This document shows, one piece after another, positions 1 to 8,351 of a DNA stretch of 64,000 bases (positions are counted from its first letter, which is position 1; each line of letters starts with the position of its first letter). The position numbers were made by a program, and so were the translations under genes. The stretch covers positions 248,001 to 312,000 of the forward strand of contig NZ_KB905022.1 in the NCBI RefSeq assembly GCF_000377405.1, read 5' to 3'. This DNA is from Thioalkalivibrio sp. ALE31 (GTDB lineage: Bacteria; Pseudomonadota; Gammaproteobacteria; Ectothiorhodospirales; Ectothiorhodospiraceae). The notes below the pieces were generated by a model. It had not been told where the DNA came from. It worked only from the letters and a program-made list of their open reading frames with translations, and did not search any database.

Positions 1-1476
1 CTCGAAGGCCAGGTGATCCCGGGCGAGACCATCTTCCTGCTGTATGACACCTACGGCTTCCCGGTGGACCTGACCGGCGATATCGCCCGCGAGCGTGGCC
101 TGGAACTGGACATGGCGGGCTTCGAGTCCGCGATGGCCGACCAGCGCGCCCGGGCCCGCGCCGCCAGCCACTTCTCCATGGACGACGGCGGCCTGCCGCA
201 GGTCGATCTCGAGACCACATTCTCCGGTTACGAGACCGTCGACGACGAGGGTCGCGTGGTCGCGCTGTACCAGAACGGCGAGCCGGTCGAACGACTCGAG
301 GTCGGGGCCGAGGGCCTGGTGGTACTGGACCGCACGCCGTTCTACGGCGAGTCCGGCGGCCAGGTGGGCGATGTCGGCACGCTCAGTGGCTCCGGGGTGC
401 GCTTCCAGGTCGCTGATACCCGCAAGCAGGGCGCGGCGCACATCCATGTCGGCCAGGTCCGCGCCGGCACGCTGGAGGTCGGCCAGACGCTACAGGCCGC
501 GGTCGAAGGCCCGCGCCGCGAGAACATCCGTCGCCATCACTCGGCGACCCACCTGCTGCACAAGGCCCTGCGCGACCAGTTGGGCGACCACGTCCAGCAG
601 AAAGGTTCGCTGGTGGACCCGGAGCGCCTGCGCTTCGACTTCACCCACATGGAGCCGCTGACCGACGAGCAGCTGCGTGCCATCGAGGCCCAGGTGAACG
701 CCGAGATCCTGGCCAACGAGGCCACCGATACCCGCGTGATGGACATCGAGTCGGCGATGGAGTCCGGCGCGGTCGCGCTGTTCGGCGAGAAGTACGGCGA
801 TCAGGTCCGGGTGCTGAAGATTGGCACCTCCGTGGAGCTGTGCGGCGGCACGCATGTGGATCGTACCGGCGATATCGGCTTGTTCCGCATCACCTCCGAG
901 GGCGGGGTGGCGGCCGGTATTCGCCGTATCGAGGCGGTGGCCGGCGAGGTGGCGCTGCGCTGGGTCGACCAGCAGCTCGGGTACCTGGATGCGATCGCCG
1001 ATCGCCTGCGCGCCGGTCGTGGCGAGGCGGCCGACAAGGTCGCCCAGTTGCAGGAGCGCTCGCGCGAACTGGAAAAGCAGATCGAACAGCTCAAGGGCAA
1101 GTTGGCCAGCCAGGCCGGCAGCGATCTGGCCTCGCAGGCGCAGGAGGTCGGCGGCGTGCAGGTGCTGGCCGCGAAGGTCGAAGGCGTGGAGCCCAAGGCC
1201 CTGCGCGACATGGTCGACCAGCTCAAGCAGAAACTCGGCAAGGCGGTCGTGGTCCTGGGTACCGCCACCGGCGAGGGCAAGGTCAGCCTGGTGGCGGGCG
1301 TCACCAAGGCCGAGACCGGCCAGTTCAAGGCCGGCGACCTGGTCGGTCATGTCGCCGCGCAGGTGGACGGCAAGGGCGGTGGCCGCCCGGACATGGCGAT
1401 GGCCGGAGGCCAGAGCCCGGACAAGCTGGAGGCCGCGCTGGCCTCGGTCGCCGACTGGGTACGCGAACGCGCCTGA
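1..1476 (+). CDS. alaS: Alanyl-tRNA synthetase, 3' part (5' end outside window)
   Basis: Charges tRNA-Ala with alanine in the cytoplasm. The reading frame is open from base 1, and about 491 residues remain of a family that is usually about 870, so only the end of the catalytic part, the editing domain and the C-terminal domain are present. The editing site is visible as HHSATHLLHKAL followed by CGGTH (bases about 841-855), which together form the Zn-binding His/His/Cys/His set. A coiled-coil segment (residues about 345-375 of the fragment) leads into a C-Ala/DHHA1 domain ending in a GGGRPDMAMAGG motif. The order alaS-lysC-csrA-tRNA-Ser is common in gammaproteobacteria. Confidence 0.97.
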   Translation, partial: LEGQVIPGETIFLLYDTYGFPVDLTGDIARERGLELDMAGFESAMADQRARARAASHFSMDDGGLPQVDLETTFSGYETVDDEGRVVALYQNGEPVERLEVGAEGLVVLDRTPFYGESGGQVGDVGTLSGSGVRFQVADTRKQGAAHIHVGQVRAGTLEVGQTLQAAVEGPRRENIRRHHSATHLLHKALRDQLGDHVQQKGSLVDPERLRFDFTHMEPLTDEQLRAIEAQVNAEILANEATDTRVMDIESAMESGAVALFGEKYGDQVRVLKIGTSVELCGGTHVDRTGDIGLFRITSEGGVAAGIRRIEAVAGEVALRWVDQQLGYLDAIADRLRAGRGEAADKVAQLQERSRELEKQIEQLKGKLASQAGSDLASQAQEVGGVQVLAAKVEGVEPKALRDMVDQLKQKLGKAVVVLGTATGEGKVSLVAGVTKAETGQFKAGDLVGHVAAQVDGKGGGRPDMAMAGGQSPDKLEAALASVADWVRERA

Positions 1477-1496
1477 TCGGCCACGAGTCTGCGCAG

Positions 1497-1702
1497 CCGT
1501 CATCGCGAGGCGCGCAGCGCCGCGGCGATCTCCAGGGGTTGCCCCGGCGCTGGAAGGCGGGTGGTTCCGGTGGTTTCGGACGGCGGTTGCCGCGGCCCCT
1601 GACGGGGCCTCGCAACGACGGTGGTCTTTTCATCGCGAGGCGCGCAGCGCCGCGGCGATCTCCGGGGGATCGCGCCGCCGCTGACGGGCCTCGCAACGAC
1701 GG
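1497..1702. repeat. Two tandem palindromic repeats, CATCGCGAGG family
   Basis: The same 33-base block starts at 1501 and again at 1631. Each unit opens with a GTCATCGCGAGG-like end and closes with CCTCGCAACGACGG, so each is bounded by imperfect inverted repeats. This fills the 327-bp gap between alaS and lysC. Related ends occur at 24311-24358 and 25436-25545, so this is a dispersed REP/MITE-like family. I see no coding potential here. Confidence 0.8.
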
Positions 1703-1803
1703 ATATTTTGTTGTCTAATGGTGGCCTTTTAAGTAAACGCTAATGGATGGGGTGCGCCCCGTCCGGACGGCCGCAAGGGCCGGGCACGGAACGGAATCTT
1801 GAA

Positions 1804-3048
1804 ATGGCGTTGCTGGTACTCAAATTTGGCGGCACCTCGGTGGGCTCGCCCGAACGCATCCAGGCGGTCGCGGAACGCGCCCTGAAACTGCGCGAGGAAG
1901 GGCACCAGCTGGTGATCGTGGTCTCCGCGATGAGCGGCGAGACCGATCGTCTGCTGGGGCTCGCCCACGCGCTGAACCCGCGGGCGGATGGCCGCGAGCT
2001 GGACGTGCTGCTGTCCACCGGCGAGCAGGTCACCATCGCGCTGCTGGCGATTGCGCTGGAGGCGCGCGGCTGCGACGCGCGCTCCTACACCGGCGCGCAG
2101 GTGACCATCCGCACCGACAGCGCGCATAACAAGGCGCGCATCCGCAGCATCGACGATGCCCGCGTGCGGGGCGACCTGGACGCCGGGCGCGTGGTGGTTG
2201 TGGCCGGTTTCCAGGGCGTGGACGAACACGGTGCGATCACCACCCTGGGCCGGGGGGGCTCGGATACCACGGCGGTCGCGCTGGCCGCGGCGCTCAAGGC
2301 CGACGAGTGCCGCATCTACACGGATGTCGACGGCGTCTACACCACCGATCCGCGCCTGGTCCCGAATGCCCGCCGGTTGCACAGCATCACCTTCGAGGAG
2401 ATGCTGGAGATGGCAAGCCTCGGTTCCAAGGTGCTGCAGATCCGGGCGGTGGAATTCGCCGGCAAGTACAACGTCCCGTTACGAGTGCTGTCCTCGTTCG
2501 AGGAAGGACCGGGGACCCTGATTACCACGGAGGAGGATGCGCAGGTGGAACAGGCGCTGGTTGCGGGTATCGCGTTCAATCAGAACGAGGCCCAGCTGAC
2601 GATTCAGGGCGTCCCCGATCAGCCGGGGGTCGCGCATCGCATCCTCGGCCCGATCGCGGAGGCCAATATCGAGGTGGACATGATCGTGCAGAACGTGGGC
2701 GCGGATCAGACCACCGACTTCACCTTTACGGTTCATCGCAACGACTACGACAAGGCCCTCGAGATCCTGCAGGCGGCGGCCAGGGACCTCAACGCCCGCG
2801 AGGTCGCCGGCGACACCCACATCGTCAAGATCTCCGTGGTGGGCGTCGGCATGCGCTCGCACGCCGGCATCGCCAGCAAGATGTTCGAGGCCCTGTCGCG
2901 CGAAACCATCAACATCCGGATGATCTCCACCTCGGAAATCAAGATCTCCGTGGTGGTGGATGAGAAGTACCTCGAACTTGCGGTACGTGCATTGCACGAT
3001 GCATTTGAACTCGAACACGACCCAGCCGGTCAACAGGAGGACGGTTAA
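1804..3048 (+). CDS. lysC: Aspartate kinase
   Basis: Phosphorylates aspartate, the first step towards lysine, threonine and methionine. The N-terminus has the kinase motif KFGGTSVG, the middle has [12 protein letters not shown], and the C-terminal 170 residues contain two ACT-type regulatory domains, typical of feedback-inhibited enzymes of about 410 residues (414 here). The frame stays open upstream to 1747, but ATG 1804 is chosen because homologues begin directly with M-x-L-L-V-x-K-F-G-G. The Shine-Dalgarno upstream is weak. It is followed after 68 bp by csrA. Confidence 0.96.
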   Translation: MALLVLKFGGTSVGSPERIQAVAERALKLREEGHQLVIVVSAMSGETDRLLGLAHALNPRADGRELDVLLSTGEQVTIALLAIALEARGCDARSYTGAQVTIRTDSAHNKARIRSIDDARVRGDLDAGRVVVVAGFQGVDEHGAITTLGRGGSDTTAVALAAALKADECRIYTDVDGVYTTDPRLVPNARRLHSITFEEMLEMASLGSKVLQIRAVEFAGKYNVPLRVLSSFEEGPGTLITTEEDAQVEQALVAGIAFNQNEAQLTIQGVPDQPGVAHRILGPIAEANIEVDMIVQNVGADQTTDFTFTVHRNDYDKALEILQAAARDLNAREVAGDTHIVKISVVGVGMRSHAGIASKMFEALSRETINIRMISTSEIKISVVVDEKYLELAVRALHDAFELEHDPAGQQEDG

Positions 3049-3116
3049 GGATGACAGACCGTAAAACGGTTACCGGACGACCGACTCCGTCCGACACAGG
3101 CACTGCGGAGAAGAGC

Positions 3117-3374
3117 ATGCTCATTTTGACTCGACGTGTGGGCGAGACCCTCATGATCGGCGAGGATGTGTCCGTCACCGTCCTGGGGGTCAAGGGCAAT
3201 CAGGTCCGCATCGGCATCAACGCGCCCCAGGACGTCGCGGTCCATCGCGAGGAGATCTTTCAGCGCATCCAGCGCGAATCGAACGTCGCCGGCGGTGACG
3301 GCGGCGGGGAGAACTCCGGTGGCGGTGGTAGTACCGGGGCCGGGGGTGTGGCCGCAGGCGCACGCGACGACTGA
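3117..3374 (+). CDS. csrA: Carbon storage regulator CsrA
   Basis: RNA-binding post-transcriptional regulator that binds GGA motifs in mRNA leaders. The protein starts [15 protein letters not shown] and carries the [15 protein letters not shown] and VHREEI cores. ATG 3117 is used because it begins the canonical fold; a GGAG lies about 8 bases upstream. The protein is 85 residues against the usual 60-65: the extra 25 residues are an unusual Gly/Ser-rich tail ending GARDD. It sits between lysC and tRNA-Ser, as in Pseudomonas rsmA, and is followed by a terminator. Confidence 0.95.
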   Translation: MLILTRRVGETLMIGEDVSVTVLGVKGNQVRIGINAPQDVAVHREEIFQRIQRESNVAGGDGGGENSGGGGSTGAGGVAAGARDD

Positions 3375-3395
3375 ACCCTCGGCAGGCAATGTCAG

Positions 3396-3428
3396 GGCCC
3401 GGAGGCGGATCACCGCCTGCGGGCCTTT
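3396..3428 (+). terminator. Rho-independent terminator after csrA
   Basis: GGCCCG-G-AGGCGG, loop ATCA, then CCGCCT-G-CGGGCC, followed by TTTC. It ends the lysC-csrA transcript before tRNA-Ser. Confidence 0.85.
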
Positions 3429-3467
3429 CATTTGGCCGCCCAAGAACGTATCCTGTGCCGCGTTTCC

Positions 3468-3558
3468 GGAGAGTTGGCCGAGCGGTCGAAGGCGCTCCCC
3501 TGCTAAGGGAGTATGGGTCAAAAGCCCATCGAGGGTTCGAATCCCTCACTCTCCGCCA
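3468..3558 (+). tRNA. tRNA-Ser (GCU)
   Basis: Class II tRNA of 91 nt including encoded CCA. The acceptor stem GGAGAGT pairs with ACTCTCC (3548-3554), with discriminator G. The anticodon arm is CTCCC-CTGCTAA-GGGAG, giving anticodon GCU. A long variable arm and a GGTTCGAATCC T-arm are present. The last 14 bases (3545-3558) are the attachment site of the downstream element and remain intact. Confidence 0.97.
3545..3558 (+). other. attL, 14-bp repeat inside the tRNA-Ser 3' end
   Basis: CTCACTCTCCGCCA forms the 3' acceptor strand plus CCA of tRNA-Ser and is repeated exactly at 12399-12412. Confidence 0.88.
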
Positions 3559-3676
3559 CCTATTCAATAAAATCAGTGAGTTAGGGTCGAATATAAGACC
3601 CGTCCCCTCACTGACCCCCTTATTTGCGATGCTCTTGCGTTTCCCTTTCTCGCCAGCGACGAAAGGAGAAAACGCT

Positions 3677-3871
3677 ATGCTTCAGCACAACCAATCAGTA
3701 CACCGCTGCCAGGCGGCCACCACGCACGGCACCCGCTGCCGGAACACCGGCACCCAGTGGGTCGCACTGGATCACGATACCGAATCCCTGCTGTGCCCGG
3801 AGCACCAGCGCCATGCCCGCGAAGGCCGGGTGCGAGTTCTCCAGTCGCAGCCCCGGGAGGTGTTCGCATGA
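3677..3871 (+). CDS. Small Cys/His-rich protein, probable zinc binder
   Basis: 64 residues. A cysteine pattern R-C-x8-C-R-N in the first third and L-C-P-E-H later resembles small phage/plasmid zinc-binding proteins of the CQATTKSGTRC type (DUF5763-like); the family name is inference. ATG 3677 is preceded by AAAGGAGAA. It overlaps the next gene by ATGA, so the two are translationally coupled. It is the first gene after the tRNA and is transcribed in the direction opposite to most of the element. Confidence 0.75.
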   Translation: MLQHNQSVHRCQAATTHGTRCRNTGTQWVALDHDTESLLCPEHQRHAREGRVRVLQSQPREVFA

Positions 3872-4311
3872 ATGCCTCGGAGCCCATGAACGAAGCGGCA
3901 GCCGCCACGGACTGGAACCGGGAGGTCTCGAAGCGCATCCAGCGCTTGCAGACCATCGAACGGTTCTGCGGGCACATCGCGGAAGGCGGCGTCGACGATG
4001 ACCAGTTCCTGTATTGGTGGGCCGAAAACGAGATTCGGGCTGGGCGGGAGTTCCTGGACCGCCTCTATCGCGAGTTCGGTGCGCGGGAAAAGGGAAACCC
4101 TGGCTCGGAGCAGGTGCTGAAGGAACTGGACAAGCGCACCCTTCGCCTTCAGACGGTCAGCGAGGCGGCCAGCCTACTGGTGGACTCCAACGAAGCGCCG
4201 CCGGCGGTCTGGTTCTGGATTAGCAAGGAAACCGCCGCAGCGGAAGCACTGGTGGGCCGCTTGTGGGAAGCGTGCCGGCAAGCGTCAGGATTGAAGCCAG
4301 TTACCGTGTGA
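3868..4311 (+). CDS. Hypothetical protein, element-encoded
   Basis: 147 residues, largely helical and charged, with repeated Trp residues (DQFLYWWAENE, PAVWFWISKET). I recognise no domain. ATG 3868 overlaps the stop of the preceding small gene and follows GGGAGG. A strong terminator lies 18 bases after the stop. Cargo or regulatory function is unknown. Confidence 0.75.
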   Translation: MNASEPMNEAAAATDWNREVSKRIQRLQTIERFCGHIAEGGVDDDQFLYWWAENEIRAGREFLDRLYREFGAREKGNPGSEQVLKELDKRTLRLQTVSEAASLLVDSNEAPPAVWFWISKETAAAEALVGRLWEACRQASGLKPVTV

Positions 4312-4329
4312 GGCCCGGCGGGAGAAAGG

Positions 4330-4361
4330 CCCCGGTGGTTTGGAAACTGCCGGGGTCTTTT
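4330..4361 (+). terminator. Rho-independent terminator
   Basis: CCCCGG stem with an inner GTTT-GG-AAAC helix, closing CCGGGG, followed by TCTTTT. It ends the two-gene plus-strand operon and separates it from the converging minus-strand genes. Confidence 0.88.
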
Positions 4362-4379
4362 CGCTGCAACGTGTGTTCG

Positions 4380-4580
4380 TTACCGACGATCCAGGGCTTT
4401 GGCGATTTTATCGACGAGTACCGTTGCCCCTTCCTTTACCATCAAGGTTTCGCCCGCGCCCACCAGAAATACTTCGGTCTGTTTTTCCCCCGGTTGGTCG
4501 TAGCCGCGAAGCGCTGCAACACGATCCGCCCGAATGAAAATGGGATCCTGCCCGGTTATCGACTTGCTTTCGATGAACAT
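4380..4580 (-). CDS. Small protein resembling FlbD-like phage proteins
   Basis: 66 residues beginning MFIESKSITGQDPIFIRADRV and ending VLVDKIAKALDRR. The pattern (short strand, residues binding an N-D/R-A-D motif, then 'VKEGATVLVDKI') resembles the small all-beta FlbD-like fold frequent in phage and plasmid genomes; this is a weak similarity. AAGGA lies 8 bases upstream of the start on the minus strand. It is the last gene of the element's minus-strand block. Confidence 0.6.
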   Translation of the reverse strand: MFIESKSITGQDPIFIRADRVAALRGYDQPGEKQTEVFLVGAGETLMVKEGATVLVDKIAKALDRR

Positions 4581-4723
4581 CGGTTTTTCCTTGTTGAAAA
4601 GTTAGGGCCGGTTTCTCCCCGGGGACCGGCGGCCCCTTGGAGTGCGTCAGTGGTCGCACTCGGGAGGATCAGCGCAACGTGGGGAGGAAGCCAGAAAAGC
4701 CCAAGCCGCGCTGAATTCCTTGG

Positions 4724-5281
4724 TTACTTCAGCGCCACCGCCTGCTCGCCCGAGCAATGGCCGGTCCGTTCAATCTCTCTCGCGACCCGTTGCACCCACC
4801 GCCAATGGCCCGCAAGCAATTCGCTTGCGTGTTGCCAGGCGCTGGTCAGGGCTTCGGCCCTGTCCGGGTATCCGAAGCTCACGAACGCCGCTGCGTTCTT
4901 CATGTCGGGTTCACCTGCTAGCGCTTGCCACCAATCCGAGTCGCGATCAGCGACCCCATGCAGGCGCGTTTCGGCCGCATAGCCGGCGCAGAACATCGCG
5001 GCCCATTGCAGGCATTGACGCTCGAAACACATAGACACGTTGCCGCTCTCTCTGTGCAGCGGGTCCAGGGTGCCCGGGGCGCTGGCCGGTTGTCCGGTTG
5101 CGTCCAGGCGCGTCACCGCCCCGCCGGTGCCGCACGGGGCAAGCCGCGCGTCCAAGCGAGCGGGCGTCAGACCAAATGCCAGCCATGCGACCAGGTGCCC
5201 GGCCTCATGGGTAGCAATGGTCCGGCGGTCCCGGGGATACCGGGGCCACGTCGCACTGCGGGTTGCCTCGTTACAGTTCAT
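4724..5281 (-). CDS. M41-like HEAGH protein (stand-alone peptidase-like)
   Basis: 185 residues with HEAGHLVAWLAFG at residues 25-37. HEAGH is the zinc-binding motif of FtsH-type M41 peptidases, where it is followed by further acidic ligands; here later acidic segments (ETRLHGVADRDSDWW) could supply the third ligand. No AAA domain is present, so if active it would be a stand-alone peptidase. The start overlaps the end of the coiled-coil gene by 11 bp, placing it in the capsid operon. A role in capsid maturation is possible but purely inferred from position; it could also be inactive. Confidence 0.7.
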   Translation of the reverse strand: MNCNEATRSATWPRYPRDRRTIATHEAGHLVAWLAFGLTPARLDARLAPCGTGGAVTRLDATGQPASAPGTLDPLHRESGNVSMCFERQCLQWAAMFCAGYAAETRLHGVADRDSDWWQALAGEPDMKNAAAFVSFGYPDRAEALTSAWQHASELLAGHWRWVQRVAREIERTGHCSGEQAVALK

Positions 5282-5702
5282 CGCCCGCGCGCTCCAGCGT
5301 CTCGGAGTGCGGCCGCTGAATGGGAAGGTCTCCCAGGTCCTGCGGCGGCTCCTGGTGGGCCGTGGCGAGTAGCTGCGGTGTCAGTCCCGCTTCAAGCGTG
5401 GCGAGGCCACCGCTGGCCTGGACGCAATGCCGATACCGCACGAAGGGCTTGATCGCCTCGGGCAGGGTTTGCTCGACTTCGGCGGCCATGCCCTTCCAGT
5501 AGGCGGCGTGCGCATCGGTTGCCGCTTCGAGCGCGGCCTCGACTTCGGTTTCCAGTCGTTCGGCCTCGACACGCCAGCGCGTCACGTCCTCGGGGCGGTG
5601 GTCACTACGGGCCGCCTTCAGCTTGTCGAGGGCGCTCTCGAGTTGCCGCTCAACCTTGGCGAGGCGCTTCATGGCGGCGTTGTAATCCCTGACGCTCATC
5701 AT
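5271..5702 (-). CDS. Coiled-coil protein next to the capsid gene
   Basis: 143 residues. Residues 8-75 form a strongly predicted helix/coiled coil rich in Glu, Lys, Arg and Ala (KRLAKVERQLESALDKLKAA). The start overlaps the capsid stop by ATGA, so the two are probably co-translated. Small helical proteins beside capsid genes are often scaffolds or head-decoration proteins; that role is only a guess from position. Confidence 0.72.
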   Translation of the reverse strand: MMSVRDYNAAMKRLAKVERQLESALDKLKAARSDHRPEDVTRWRVEAERLETEVEAALEAATDAHAAYWKGMAAEVEQTLPEAIKPFVRYRHCVQASGGLATLEAGLTPQLLATAHQEPPQDLGDLPIQRPHSETLERAGDEL

Positions 5703-6754
5703 GCACCCCCGCGAATGGCACCCAGCCGGCCCATGGGGACCACGCCGATATCCGCGCGAACGGTGAACGGGGTCCCGTCCATGGTGGTGTCATTGCGCGC
5801 CGGGGATACGTCGGTGGGGCGCTGCCCTTCGCTCGACTCCAGGAACAGGCGACCGACGACCGGGGCCACGGCCGGGCTTGCCAGAAGATACCAGCGGCCA
5901 GATGCGAGCCACGGCGCACCGATCACCTGAATATCCGCGCCAATGTCGTGGATCAGCTTCAGGGACGTGTATTCCAGATCGGCGGCCACGATCAGGAAGG
6001 CCGGGCGCAGGTTGGCAACGTTCTTCGAGGGCGTCGGCTGGTTGCGCATGGCGGCCATCGCAGCGCCCAGGCTGGAGGCATCCAGGGGATCGCCCACCAC
6101 GTTGCCATGCGCGGTGTGAAACATCGGCTCGCCATCACCCAGGGCCGGATTATCCTCGAGCATCGAATAGACCAGCTTCCCTTCGGTGCGGCCGGTGGCG
6201 GCGCCCAGGTTGCCGAACACGCTGGCCACCAGGTCCACGTCATCATTGATGATCGCCTCGCGCGATACCAGGATCTTGCGGCCGTAGGTGTGGAGTTGCG
6301 CATGCAACCCACCGGAGACCGTCACCACGTCGCCTTGCTTGAACTCCGCGCCTTCGGGTGTCCGTGGCAGATCGTCCAGAACATCCGCGTGCGGGAACTC
6401 CGCAGGCAGGAAGTTCTTCATCGGCACGGGCGCGGTGAAGGCCCGGTGTTCAGCAGCCTGCTGGTCGTACCGCAGGCCGGTCACGGTGGCAATGGCCTTG
6501 CCCAGGGCGAACCCGAAGGCGTTGGATTTCAGGCCGGCGGCCAGCGCCTTGCGGCGGTCATCGCCCAAGGGGCGGTTCTGCTCGAGGCCCTGCACCAGGG
6601 CATAGTCCTCGGCAAGATCCCGCAGCTTGACGTCCTCGCGCGCCATACGCTCCGCGACCGGGTGCGGCCGTTTCGGGGCCAGACCGGCGCGAATGGCGAT
6701 CCAGTCGGGCAAGGCGTCCAGCGCGTCGTTAATCCAAGGGGTTTTGTTCGACAT
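5699..6754 (-). CDS. Phage major capsid-type protein (HK97-fold / Mu gpT-like)
   Basis: 351 residues. The region from about residue 100 (AFTAPVPMKNFLPAEF) through SREAIINDDVDLVASVFGNLGAATGRTEGKL and MFHTAHGNVVGDPLDASSLGAA to WYLLASP matches the C-terminal capsid half of prohead protease-capsid fusion proteins and Mu-like major head subunits. The usual N-terminal protease domain is absent. It is the only recognisable virion gene in the element, with the coiled-coil and HEAGH genes overlapping downstream. The family call is from remembered sequence patterns; a structural search should confirm the fold. Confidence 0.8.
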   Translation of the reverse strand: MSNKTPWINDALDALPDWIAIRAGLAPKRPHPVAERMAREDVKLRDLAEDYALVQGLEQNRPLGDDRRKALAAGLKSNAFGFALGKAIATVTGLRYDQQAAEHRAFTAPVPMKNFLPAEFPHADVLDDLPRTPEGAEFKQGDVVTVSGGLHAQLHTYGRKILVSREAIINDDVDLVASVFGNLGAATGRTEGKLVYSMLEDNPALGDGEPMFHTAHGNVVGDPLDASSLGAAMAAMRNQPTPSKNVANLRPAFLIVAADLEYTSLKLIHDIGADIQVIGAPWLASGRWYLLASPAVAPVVGRLFLESSEGQRPTDVSPARNDTTMDGTPFTVRADIGVVPMGRLGAIRGGA

Positions 6755-6770
6755 GGTAGGCTCCGGCTAT

Positions 6771-6794
6771 GGGTATACGAAATACGATATACCC
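6771..6794. promoter_or_regulatory. Palindrome upstream of the capsid operon (operator candidate)
   Basis: GGGTATA, 10 bases, TATACCC: a perfect 7-bp inverted repeat 17 bp upstream of the minus-strand capsid start and within the only 68-bp gap of this block. The spacing and position fit a repressor or activator binding site, or a site recognised by the master phage. Confidence 0.5.
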
Positions 6795-6822
6795 GGAGCA
6801 TTGAAACGGCGCCGCCAATTTT

Positions 6823-7236
6823 TCAGTAGCCGCGCGTGGCCAGATCGTAGATGCGCCGCTGCGATCGCACTGTGGGGGCGCCCGACCGCAGTACATCGAA
6901 CAGGGCGCGGCGGTACGGCCCCAGGTCGGTGCCGTCCGTATTTCGCACGCGTGGCCAGGTGCTTGCCTCAAACCGCTTCAGGTCCCGCGCGAGACGCCCG
7001 GCACGATCCCAGGCAGACAGTTCCGAATCCGGATCCAGGATCATGGCCGCTTGCTTTAGGGCGCGATTGCGCACGCGTAGAAGGTCCGTGCCGGTCAGGT
7101 GCAGGGCATTCTCGAGGGCATCCCCATCCAGGTAGCGCCGTAAGCCGGTGCGCAGCCAACGGGCCGCCTCGGGCGGCATCTCGCCCGATTCAGTCTCAAG
7201 GGCGCGCACCGCCTGCTGTAGCAGCTCAAGACTCAC
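6823..7236 (-). CDS. Hypothetical protein, element-encoded
   Basis: About 137 residues from a GTG at 7236 (VSLELLQQAVRALETESGEM), which overlaps the stop of the upstream gene by 11 bp and follows AAGG. The frame is open further to an ATG at 7311, which would give 162 residues. It is helical and Arg/Leu-rich (EAARWLRTGLRRYLDG). I recognise no family. It lies between the terminase-small-like gene and the capsid gene. Confidence 0.7.
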   Translation of the reverse strand: MSLELLQQAVRALETESGEMPPEAARWLRTGLRRYLDGDALENALHLTGTDLLRVRNRALKQAAMILDPDSELSAWDRAGRLARDLKRFEASTWPRVRNTDGTDLGPYRRALFDVLRSGAPTVRSQRRIYDLATRGY

Positions 7237-7984
7237 TCGCGCACCCTTGGCCCGCTGGAGGCGATTGGGCAGCGGAATCCCCTTCCCCCTTTTCCGGTTC
7301 CACGGGAACATCCCCGATAACCAGGGCGGCGGCGTCGGACTCGAACGGTTCCGGGGTCAGGTCCAGGTCGCTGATATCCAGGGAAGTGCCGTCCTCAAGA
7401 TCGGTGCCATCGTCCGGAGCGCCCGCAGCGGCCCCGGCCGCTTCGGCCGCCGCCTCTTGTGCCTCCAGCGCTGCGGCCAGGGCATCCATGTAGAGCTCGT
7501 CCAGTTCGGCACGGATCGCGCCCGGGGCCTCCAGTTCCACCAGGTGCTCCAGGCGAGTGACTACCGCATCCATAAAGCGATCCCCGGCCGCCTCTAGCAT
7601 CGCCACATTCGCCTCGGCTTCGTCCGCCCGAGCGGCGGCGCGTTCGGCTCGGTCTTCGGCCGCTTCGGCACGTTCCAGGGCCTCCCGGAGTTCACTTCGC
7701 AGCCCCGCCATGTCATCCATGACGGGTTTCAGCAGCGTGGCGCGCAGGCGGGCCGGGTCGCCATGCTGTAGCACCCGCTCGGTGGCCTTCACCGGATCCA
7801 GGCGGCCGGACGGGTCCAGCAGCACGCGGCCCTCCTTGACCCACCGGGATACCGTCTGCCGGGAGACGTTCAGCATCCGGGCGAACTGCGCAGGCCGAAC
7901 GCGGACGCCAAGGTCCGGCTCTGGCAAAAGTGACAGGTCCGCCCCGTGGCCATCTTCGGCGGTGGTTTCGTCTTCGGTTGTCAT
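7226..7984 (-). CDS. HTH protein resembling phage small terminase (Nu1-like)
   Basis: 252 residues. Residues about 28-75 contain a helix-turn-helix (AQFARMLNVSRQTVSRWVKEG) followed by LDPVKATERVLQHGDPARLRA, the arrangement seen in Nu1/terminase small subunit DNA-binding domains. The middle is an Ala/Glu-rich coiled coil and the C-terminus is acidic and low-complexity. A small terminase without a large one would fit a satellite that redirects a helper phage's packaging motor. It could equally be a transcriptional regulator. Its 5' end borders the hairpin/iteron region. Confidence 0.7.
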   Translation of the reverse strand: MTTEDETTAEDGHGADLSLLPEPDLGVRVRPAQFARMLNVSRQTVSRWVKEGRVLLDPSGRLDPVKATERVLQHGDPARLRATLLKPVMDDMAGLRSELREALERAEAAEDRAERAAARADEAEANVAMLEAAGDRFMDAVVTRLEHLVELEAPGAIRAELDELYMDALAAALEAQEAAAEAAGAAAGAPDDGTDLEDGTSLDISDLDLTPEPFESDAAALVIGDVPVEPEKGEGDSAAQSPPAGQGCASES

Positions 7985-8089
7985 GGTGTAACCCGATTGG
8001 TTGCCTTTATTCCAAGCCCGCTAACTAGCGAAAGATCGCGCCTCTCTGCACCCGTACCTCTGCACTTGCCAGAAGGACCCGCGCCGCCC

Positions 8090-8350
8090 TGGTTTGTCCG
8101 ATCTAGAGCGTCCGAACCGACCGAAACCGTCCGATTCCGTCCGCTCGGGTTTACCTGTCCGGGTGTCCGTCCGTCCGGTGTGTCTTTAGACACCGGACGG
8201 ACGGACACCGGGCACCCACCATTGGGGCTTCGGGCAAGGCTGGTTCGGGTCCCCTGGTGAAAGGAGCAAGACCCCGAAACCCCGGTGCGGAGTGAAGTCA
8301 CCCCGAACAGCGGGTGTCCGTCCGCAGTCACATGCGCCCCGCGCCGGACG
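8090..8350. other. Candidate replication origin: GTCCG iterons and large hairpin
   Basis: Non-coding gap between the HTH gene and the RepA-like helicase gene. It holds at least eight GTCCG/CGGAC pentamers, several spaced 4-10 bp apart (about 8097-8178), a perfect 20-bp inverted repeat with an 8-base spacer at 8162-8209, and a further TCACATG...CATGTGA repeat near 8327-8357. Directly repeated short motifs plus hairpin beside a helicase gene is the usual layout of a plasmid or P4-like origin. The assignment is inference. Confidence 0.6.
8162..8209. repeat. Perfect 20-bp inverted repeat
   Basis: Arms 8162-8181 and 8190-8209 are exactly complementary and contain three overlapping GTCCG units each. 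The centre can also form an alternative short hairpin (GTGTCT-TT-AGACAC at 8180-8193). There is no T-tract, so it is not a simple terminator. Confidence 0.93.
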
Positions 8351-8351
8351 G

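Noticed and set aside
8162-8209. Rho-independent terminator
   Set aside because: The hairpin is 20 bp and perfect but has no T-tract on either strand; an origin or protein-binding role fits better.
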